Source of the DNA: Apostichopus japonicus
Taxonomy: Eukaryota; Echinodermata; Holothuroidea; Aspidochirotida; Stichopodidae
Direction of reading: 5' to 3'
Length of the DNA: 64,000 nt
Assembly (NCBI RefSeq): GCF_037975245.1
Contig: NC_092562.1
Coordinates: forward strand, 26,089,054-26,153,053
Shown here: positions 58,027 through 64,000 of the stretch, one piece after another
Layout of the letters: each line of letters begins with the position of its first letter
Numbering within the stretch: the stretch's first letter is position 1
Made by a program: the position numbers and the translations under genes
Notes under the pieces: model-generated
The model's input: only the letters and a program-made list of their open reading frames with translations
Databases searched by the model: none
Told to the model about the DNA's origin: nothing

Positions 58027-59219
58027 TGACCGCTTAGCACTGCCCTTCCCCTTCCCCTCCCCCTCATATTTTAAAAGTGAGGATGGGTACCGTAGAGGTT
58101 CCTTTCCAACTAGGGAATCAAAAATGAGTGTCGGAGTGAAGTCAAGTTTATGTGGTTTTCATATGACAGCAATGGCATGTTCATGAAAGAATCGACGAAA
58201 CGAGAATAAATTGATATTTAGTGAGGTACTACCTTGGTTTTGTTTTTATTTCTTGAGAAAAGAAGAGCAAATTCCGAGCACTCGTCATCTTACTCTTTAT
58301 CATACAGTTTTTCTAAAGTTTTGTATTAATGAAACGTGAGGTAGGTATGCTGCAATCATTTCGACAATGATCGAGTTATATCAGTGCCTTGCAAATTATA
58401 TGTTGTGTTTAATAAGACTTCCTTGTCAGTTATTAGTGCTACTGTGTGCATACTTTTTTCACATGTAAAATCGGAGGCCTAGTTTCGCGAAATAGTTTTC
58501 GTAGTTTTTCACATGCAGCAAAACATTAGTACAACTTGTACTTCCTAACCGACTTTTGGCATTCTATTGGTTACTTCGTCTCTTGGTCACTAGCTACGAC
58601 ACAGAAAAACATTTTCTCTTAGTATCCATTGTATTATGTGCACCTTATACAGTACTTAACTAGGAAGAACCTTAACAATAACAGGACACTCTCTGTAGGC
58701 CTAGCCTATTGATTTTGTAAAGATCTATGCCTACAGCTTAGCGCTACAAGTACTATACAACATACTGACAAACTTTACATGTGGGTAAATAAACTTAAAT
58801 TGACTGGTCAGCAGTTTTATCCATTCCAACAGGCAAAATTGTTTCTCAAAAAGATTGCTACATTATATGATACGGTTTTGATAAGTCCTGACTCCTGAGT
58901 TGAGTGGATTTTAAATTATCACACTAAGAATTGTAAACTATCATGTGATATTTTTCATAGGTATACTTGGGCTACTCTAGGTTTATTTATGTCTTCATGG
59001 ATGTTTTAAAAATCTTAAGAGGTGTTTAGAGACCCTATGAGTAGTGACTGAATGATCATACCCTTCTATACCAGTCTGATATCTTAACTTATTTATTGGA
59101 TGAAAATGCTTGAATCTTGAACTGACAAGATTATAACATTTAGTATCCACTTTCATGTCATAATGGAAAGATCAAGTTGTAATTTATTCTCTTTCGTTTC
59201 TTTTATTATACCCCGGCAG
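58027..59219 (+). other. BABAM1 upstream region, probably including a 5' UTR intron
   Basis: No coding exon is visible. A pyrimidine-rich tract ending CCCCGGCAG at 59211-59219 sits five bases before the BABAM1 ATG and looks like an acceptor, so transcription probably starts further upstream in a non-coding first exon. TAGGCCTA occurs at 58696. Confidence 0.45.
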
Positions 59220-59224
59220 AAGAA

Positions 59225-59572
59225 ATGGATTCTCCAAACCCTTTTGAAAACTCTCCTGCTTCATCACGGCTTTCGGAAGCAGACAACGTTATAAATGAGA
59301 CCAATGACGAAAGAGTCCTTGCAGACGATGACCTCCAGAGTTTACAAGAACATGAGTACCTGGAGAACAAACCAGTTACAACAGCAGAGCCTCCAGAGAA
59401 GGATGATGATGCTGCTGAAGGACATGAACCAGCAAAGCTGGCTAAGAAAAGTTTTGATCTCTCTGAAATTGGAAGACGCCTCTCCTCACCAGGTGACGAT
59501 GAAGATACATCAGAACCAATCTACAGTCCAGTAACTCTGAAACTTCCTCACATAAATTGTCAAGAGAAAATT
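59225..59572 (+). CDS. BABAM1: BABAM1/MERIT40 exon 1 (residues 1-116), BRCA1-A and BRISC scaffold
   Basis: BABAM1 (MERIT40/NBA1) is a von Willebrand A-like scaffold of two BRCC36 deubiquitinase complexes: nuclear BRCA1-A, which acts at DNA breaks, and cytoplasmic BRISC. The frame starts ATG at 59225 right after a probable acceptor, encodes an acidic, disordered N-terminal region (MDSPNPFENSPASS onward) and ends LKLPHINCQEKI at donor ATT|GTAAGA in phase 0. The closing HINCQEK matches the start of the vWA-like domain in vertebrate BABAM1 (RVNCPEK). The next three exons continue it. The overlapping frame at 59295-59534 is a shadow. Confidence 0.93.
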
Positions 59573-60289
59573 GTAAGATTTCTTCTCTTTCTTTATGTTA
59601 ACTTTCGGCAACAGGAGAGAGCGTAAAAATTCCTTACATTGGCATAATTATGAGGTGTACAATTTTTCTCTTTGATTTAACTAAATGTGTCATTTTCAAG
59701 GTGAAAACAAGAAGGAAAGAGGAAATAGGGAAAATGTTAACAACCTGATTAACTGCAAAAGACATGTGTAGGTAAATGAAGCTACTGTAAAAAGGCCTGA
59801 AGTTTTGATACTAGCAGGATCTTCTTCAATTAGTCAATCTAGTTGAAATGTGTCTGTATTGTCCTATTGTTTCATTCAGTGCAGCACAAAAAGTTTTGTG
59901 TCAAAGTAATTAATATCCATGTACCATTTGTTTGCAAACCTCTGATTTATTTGTGCTAATTTCATGTTTTCTATTGATATACTAAATTAACAAACTATAT
60001 TTCAGGCACCTCTTCTTTCAATCCACGGTCAAGTGTGTCCCCACAAGCACATGTTTTATATTTAATACATGTTGAATATTATATGACAACAGTGCAAATT
60101 GATTTAGCAACACCTTTGTAATGATCCATGAGTCATCGTCTGATAAAGAAACACATTGTGTGTTCAAAGTATTTCAAGAATGTACCATAACCTTGTTTGT
60201 AGTACATTATTCCGACTGTTCATGAATGTGTTGTCATCTGTGGTCAGATCAAGTTAGATTGACATCAGAATGTGTCACATCTGTTCATA

Positions 60290-60500
60290 AGGTCCCCAGT
60301 TCGAGTCACTCCAAGATTAATGTATGTCGTCCAGTTACGAAGTTGTTGACAATTGACAATTCATAATCATGGACGTTAAATATGAATGTAAGAGACTGAC
60401 TTTGGTCAGCTTGCAGCTTTGATAAGCCAATGAGGCTTCTTCGCGAGTTCCTGTTTGCAGGAGGATCTAAAAATACATGTACATGTACATGTACATGTAG
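60290..60500 (+). mobile_element. tRNA-derived SINE, copy 2 (5' truncated) with (ACATGT)n tail
   Basis: The copy begins in the head at CCAGTTCGAGTCACTCCAAG (B box) and continues through the same ~150-bp body as the copy at 52300-52537, in opposite orientation. It ends GAGGATCTAAAAATACATGT and passes into four ACATGT units (about 60475-60499). It lies in BABAM1 intron 1, in the sense orientation. Confidence 0.85.
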
Positions 60501-60656
60501 TGATTCAACTAAAACTGCAAACTTCAAAGCCCCCAAAATTACATTATATTTGGAACCGGGTCAATATTTGTCGATGACAATTATTGCTTTGAGGGGTTTC
60601 AAACTTATGTTAAAATGGCGCTTCTAAACTAGTCGTATCGTTTTCATTTTATTCAG

Positions 60657-60715
60657 ATTATCTGCATTGATCTCTCGGAGGAAGTCAATAGGGTACCATT
60701 CTATTCAAGAGATGG
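60657..60715 (+). CDS. BABAM1: BABAM1 exon 2 (residues 117-136)
   Basis: The acceptor TTTTCATTTTATTCAG opens a 59-bp exon ending at GG|GTGAGT in phase 2. It encodes IICIDLSEEVNRVPFYSRD, the first strand of the vWA-like fold with the DLSEE motif (residues 121-125) at the MIDAS-like position. The exon is too short to show as an open frame and was found by family pattern and phase. Confidence 0.93.
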
Positions 60716-61248
60716 GTGAGTACAATACATATGAGTTCATTGGGGACACTGCGCAGAATAAGGACCTGTAGTAACGAAAGATTATCGAAAAAGAAGAGAA
60801 TTTAATAGTCTGCCACGGTCAAATTTGTTTCCCAAGGAGCCGTTTAAAATTTATTTTTCAAATTTATTGTTTACAATTTTTGCCTAAGGTATGATTTTTG
60901 TTAAATTAACTCAAATCCGCTTTAATATTTAGATCAATTTCCCTTGCATCACCAGCACATACAGTTACTGTGTTTTGTGTGGTGTATTTGATGTCATATG
61001 GTCCGTAATCTCTACTTACTACTGTTGGCATAGTAAGAAGATTTAATCATTACCGCATCTGTTGTCATCATTATTTGAGGCACTTTGGAGACCAAATTTT
61101 GCAGATGATCCAAATTGTCATTTTCTCATTCATAATCATTCAAACTAAAAATAAATATGTATAAACTTGAAACTTCTGGAAGATTTGTGTGTTCTTCCCA
61201 CAATATACAAACAGAGTCTTTAATATGCACTAAAGAGGTCATTAATGA

Positions 61249-61557
61249 TATATCCAGGGATGTGCTCACACTGGGTGGCACCGGGCGGCTGCGCCCAGCA
61301 GTTCTGAATGCCGCCCAGCACACACAGCATTTTGAACACTTCCGCCCGGCACTTTTTTTATGATAATTTAACAAATTTTACCATAACCAAATTCTGGGAG
61401 AAAACATGGCACAGAATAGGAAAATAGCACCACCTACAGTAATTTGTCCAGTGGGGAGGGGGTACCCCACCCATGAGATCCCTCTCCCAGGGTGTGGATC
61501 ACACTACCGCACAATCTGCCCAGCACTCAGATATTCCTGAGCACATCCCTGTATATC
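61249..61557. mobile_element. 297-bp MITE in BABAM1 intron 2
   Basis: The ends at 61255 and 61551 both read CAGGGATGTGCTCA (right end reverse-complemented). A 6-bp duplication, TATATC, flanks them at 61249-61254 and 61552-61557. The interior has two diverged CGCCCAGCA and CGCCCGGCA phrases. The superfamily is uncertain because the duplication is six bases, not eight. The element ends 100 bp before exon 3. Confidence 0.8.
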
Positions 61558-61650
61558 CATAATCTTTTCAACTGACATGAACTTTGTCATGAGCGTTTCA
61601 AATCACCACACAGATATTTTTGACGTGTGTCACTCTAATTTTCTTGATAG

Positions 61651-61771
61651 TACCAAGCAAGTTCCGTTAGATGTAATAAAGCGGTCTTTGATGATTTACA
61701 TCCGCACCAAGGTGGAGATGAATCACAGGCATCAGTTTGCTCTTGTCATCTTCCAAGAGTCATTTGTTTGG
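61651..61771 (+). CDS. BABAM1: BABAM1 exon 3 (residues 136-176)
   Basis: The acceptor CTAATTTTCTTGATAG supplies the base completing Gly136. The exon encodes TKQVPLDVIKRSLMIYIRTK, then VEMNHRHQFALVIFQESFVW, and leaves at TGG|GTGAGA in phase 0. It aligns with the vertebrate segment 'MIEMFVRTKHKIDKSHEFALVV', including the conserved HxFALV strand. Confidence 0.93.
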
Positions 61772-61840
61772 GTGAGACACTTTATTAACTTATCATTAAC
61801 TCCATGTTAAAAGAGGCATCACTTGATGGTATAGAAATTC

Positions 61841-62077
61841 AGTGATGAATGCCTTACCTAACTTTTGTTACCATAGTGATGACTGCCTTACCTAACTTTT
61901 GTTACCATAGTGATAACTGCCTTACCCAGCTTTTGTTACCATAGTGATGACTGCCTTACCCAGCTTTTGTACCATAGTGATGACTGCCTTACCCATCTTA
62001 TGTTACCATAGTGATGACTGCCCTACCCAGCTTTTGTTAACGTAGTAATGACTGCCTTACCCAGTTGTTGTTACCAT
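61841..62077. repeat. ~34-bp tandem repeat, seven copies
   Basis: The unit is approximately GTGATGACTGCCTTACCCAG followed by CTTTTGTTACCATA. Copies differ by a few bases each. The array lies in BABAM1 intron 3, starting 70 bp after exon 3. Confidence 0.95.
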
Positions 62078-63073
62078 CTTGAAAGCTTCTGAACACAGAG
62101 ATTGCCACAACATTATAAATACCATGCAAATAGGTATTCAAAAACTTAAAATGAAAGTAGATTAATAATCTGTTTTAAGGTTTAAATTTGAATCTTTATT
62201 ACCATTTTAGCATATTCAGCAAAGTTGGTGTCTCCGTAAGGTTCCTTTCAGCAACTTGTGTACATTCTTGCATACGTCTCTTGTCATACATAATAAAAAG
62301 CACAAAATATTAGATTTCAAACTAATATTTTGTGATGTAACAAATATTCTAACTTTTTCCATCAACAACATTTTTGTTGGGAAATTCTTTGTGTTCATAT
62401 TTCACTCTTAATTTATGTTTGTTTACGAAGAAAAGACGAGTCGTGAGCTATTATCTCTTTAAATACAAAGTTATTTACAGTGCGTACTGCGTAGCCTGCG
62501 TAGGTTGTCTTTGCTAAGGTATCTGGAAGCAACGTGCTCGATAAGTTCAACATAGTATGAACCTTAGCCCAAGGTCATTTCAAATGACACAAACCATGCC
62601 ATGCTGAAAACTTGAAAAGACAACAGAGAAGAGTTGCTCTTATCTCTCCCCATTTGGTGAGAGACTGGATGGTTAGCAGTACTTTATTTAGTGATTTTGT
62701 TTTATTTAAAGTGGCTTTGAAATGAGTTCCTTCCACATTTTGTTAGGAAGGATAAGTTTTGAAAGCCTCATAAAACACTGACATGATAAAAGGATTTCTT
62801 GAAAATATAGTCTCTCTTAAGATTTCACTTTTAAATACATACATACATACATGTGCAATTGAAAGGATTATAACTGATTGTTTGAACCAAAGGACTCTTC
62901 TACCTTGGTGTATGGGTAACGCTCTAGTATCACTTCAAATTGACTTGCTTACATGCTTCCTCATCATTGCTGCACTTGCATCGACTAACTTATTATTTTA
63001 TCTTGAGCATTCCTTAGCCTTATTTGTGTCTTAGTAATATATTACATTTTGGCAATGTCATTGGCATTTACAG
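62078..63073 (+). other. Remainder of BABAM1 intron 3
   Basis: This is unique AT-rich intron sequence with an (ATAC)n run at about 62837-62850. Short open frames have no recognisable content. Confidence 0.7.
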
Positions 63074-63183
63074 GTCCAGGACTTTACATCTCACATAGAT
63101 GACTTTCTTCACGTCATTCAAGATCTGACGACTGACGGGCGGGAATCAGAATCGTGCAATCTAGCTTCACTCTTTGAAACAAT
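63074..63183 (+). CDS. BABAM1: BABAM1 exon 4 (residues 177-212), gene continues past the window
   Basis: The acceptor TTTACAG (AG at 63072-63073) opens 110 bp encoding VQDFTSHIDDFLHVIQDLTT, then ESESCNLASLFET. The donor is AT|GTAAGA, leaving phase 2. The segment matches the vertebrate 'LTSDPRELCSCLYDLET..FNLEGLF' stretch in position and pattern. The rest of the vWA-like domain and the C-terminal BRE-binding tail must lie downstream of 64000. Confidence 0.9.
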
Positions 63184-63343
63184 GTAAGAGGAAACTTTTC
63201 CTTTTTTCAGAACGTTTTTTGTTGTTTTTGTTGTTGTTGTAAATTTTGGATGCACTGATCAGTTTCTCAAAATGAGAAAATACACTGTTATGTTTTGAAA
63301 GTAAATTGTCCATTTAATGCTTGAAAGATGCATAAAGAGGACA

Positions 63344-63775
63344 TCATCTTTTTTTAAAATTTATTATTATTTTCTTTTTTATCTGATGGCATCTCATCTC
63401 ATCTGTCTTCTTGCCTAGAGGCAAATAAGGCCTTAACAGAGCGTCTCCATTCATCTCGGTCGCCAGCTGCGTTTCTGGCCTCATTCCAGGATCTCCAACC
63501 AGCCCTCTCTCTCTCTCTTTATCTACTGTCCTGCGCCATGTTGTTTTTGGTCGCCCTCTCTTTCTCCTGCCCTCTGGTGCCCAAGTCATGCTGATGTTGC
63601 TGTCGTTGTTTGGGTTTTGGCGCAATATATGCCCAATGAATTTCCATCTTCTTTTCTTAATTTCGATGCATAGTGGTCCCATTTTTGCTCTCTTTAGCAC
63701 TTCCTTTCACCCATTCTTGCCATCTTATCCCTAGCACTCTCCTGAGGCATTTGTTATGAAATATATCGCTCTTCT
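63344..63775 (-). pseudogene. Non-LTR retrotransposon ORF2 C-terminal fragment
   Basis: The minus strand encodes KKRRWKFIGHILRQN, then MTWAPEGRRKRGRPKTTWRR, the classic C-terminal block after the reverse transcriptase of many metazoan LINEs. Just upstream, in another frame, lies CLRRVLGIRWQEW, which normally precedes it. A frameshift near 63690 therefore breaks the copy. It sits in the BABAM1 intron after exon 4, antisense to the gene. Confidence 0.88.
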
Positions 63776-63828
63776 TTTCATCCCCCTTATTCTGATGGCA
63801 TCTATGGTACTCTTATTATAAAAGTGAG

Positions 63829-63890
63829 AAAGCTAATGTCTAAGCTAATTTCTAAGCTAATTTCTAAGCTAATGTCTAAGCTAATTTCTA
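63829..63890. repeat. 12-bp tandem repeat, five copies
   Basis: TAAGCTAATGTC and TAAGCTAATTTC alternate directly before the plus-strand LINE fragment. The short open frame they create is continuous with that fragment. Confidence 0.9.
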
Positions 63891-64000
63891 TTAGTAAGAT
63901 TAAATTTCTCGGGGTAATTATTGATTGTAATCTCACTTGGCAAGAGCATATCCATAGTTTATCCTCACAAATTGCAAGTGGAGTCGGTATTATTGGTAGA
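63890..64000 (+). pseudogene. Reverse-transcriptase fragment of a second LINE (cut by window end)
   Basis: The plus strand encodes ISKIKFLGVIIDCNLTWQEH, then IHSLSSQIASGVGIIGR. This is the conserved KFLGV.ID..L.W..HI motif of non-LTR reverse transcriptases (thumb region). Orientation is opposite to the adjacent fragment, so two insertions are implied. The left edge is truncated at the tandem repeat. Confidence 0.85.

Overview
This is an AT-rich animal nuclear window. It has spliced genes with GT-AG introns, long non-coding stretches, many (TA)n microsatellites, minisatellites, a tRNA-derived SINE, non-LTR retrotransposon fragments and many short DNA transposons. The two recognised genes (membralin/TMEM259 and BABAM1/MERIT40) are metazoan. 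The repeat style and an excess of the palindrome TAGGCCTA suggest a marine invertebrate deuterostome, perhaps an echinoderm such as a sea cucumber. That placement is a low-confidence inference.

Layout. Positions 1-955 hold a ~47-bp minisatellite with higher-order structure, and 2270-2815 a second, decayed one. Two phase-compatible + strand exons (6402-6829 and 23024-23276) form the 3' end of a gene that may encode a rhodopsin-like receptor tail. The ~16-kb intron between them contains a three-deep nest of hAT-like elements (6867-9262 > 7013-8896 > 7595-8152), a 310-bp MITE (13480-13789), a ~135-bp-armed inverted repeat with a (TA)49 core (17112-17479) and other AT tracts. From 23.3 to 36.7 kb I find no gene, only microsatellites, a small foldback element and two families of diverged interspersed repeats.

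Membralin lies on the minus strand in nine coding exons from 45438 down to 37272. All splice phases match and the model gives 711 residues. Its introns carry minisatellites and a 51-bp-arm hairpin. A 3.06-kb hAT-like element (46093-49151) sits about 650 bp upstream of its start codon. A three-exon + strand gene (52674-55159, 309 residues) matches no family I know. It is followed by a two-deep nest of hAT-like elements (55970-58018 > 56058-57805). BABAM1 starts at 59225 on the + strand; four coding exons (212 complete codons) are present and the rest lies beyond the window. Its introns carry a SINE copy, a MITE, a 34-bp tandem array and LINE fragments.

The genes form no operon or shared pathway. 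Membralin acts in ER protein quality control, and BABAM1 is a scaffold of the BRCA1-A and BRISC deubiquitinase complexes. Everything here is by-eye reading and translation; no homology search was run.
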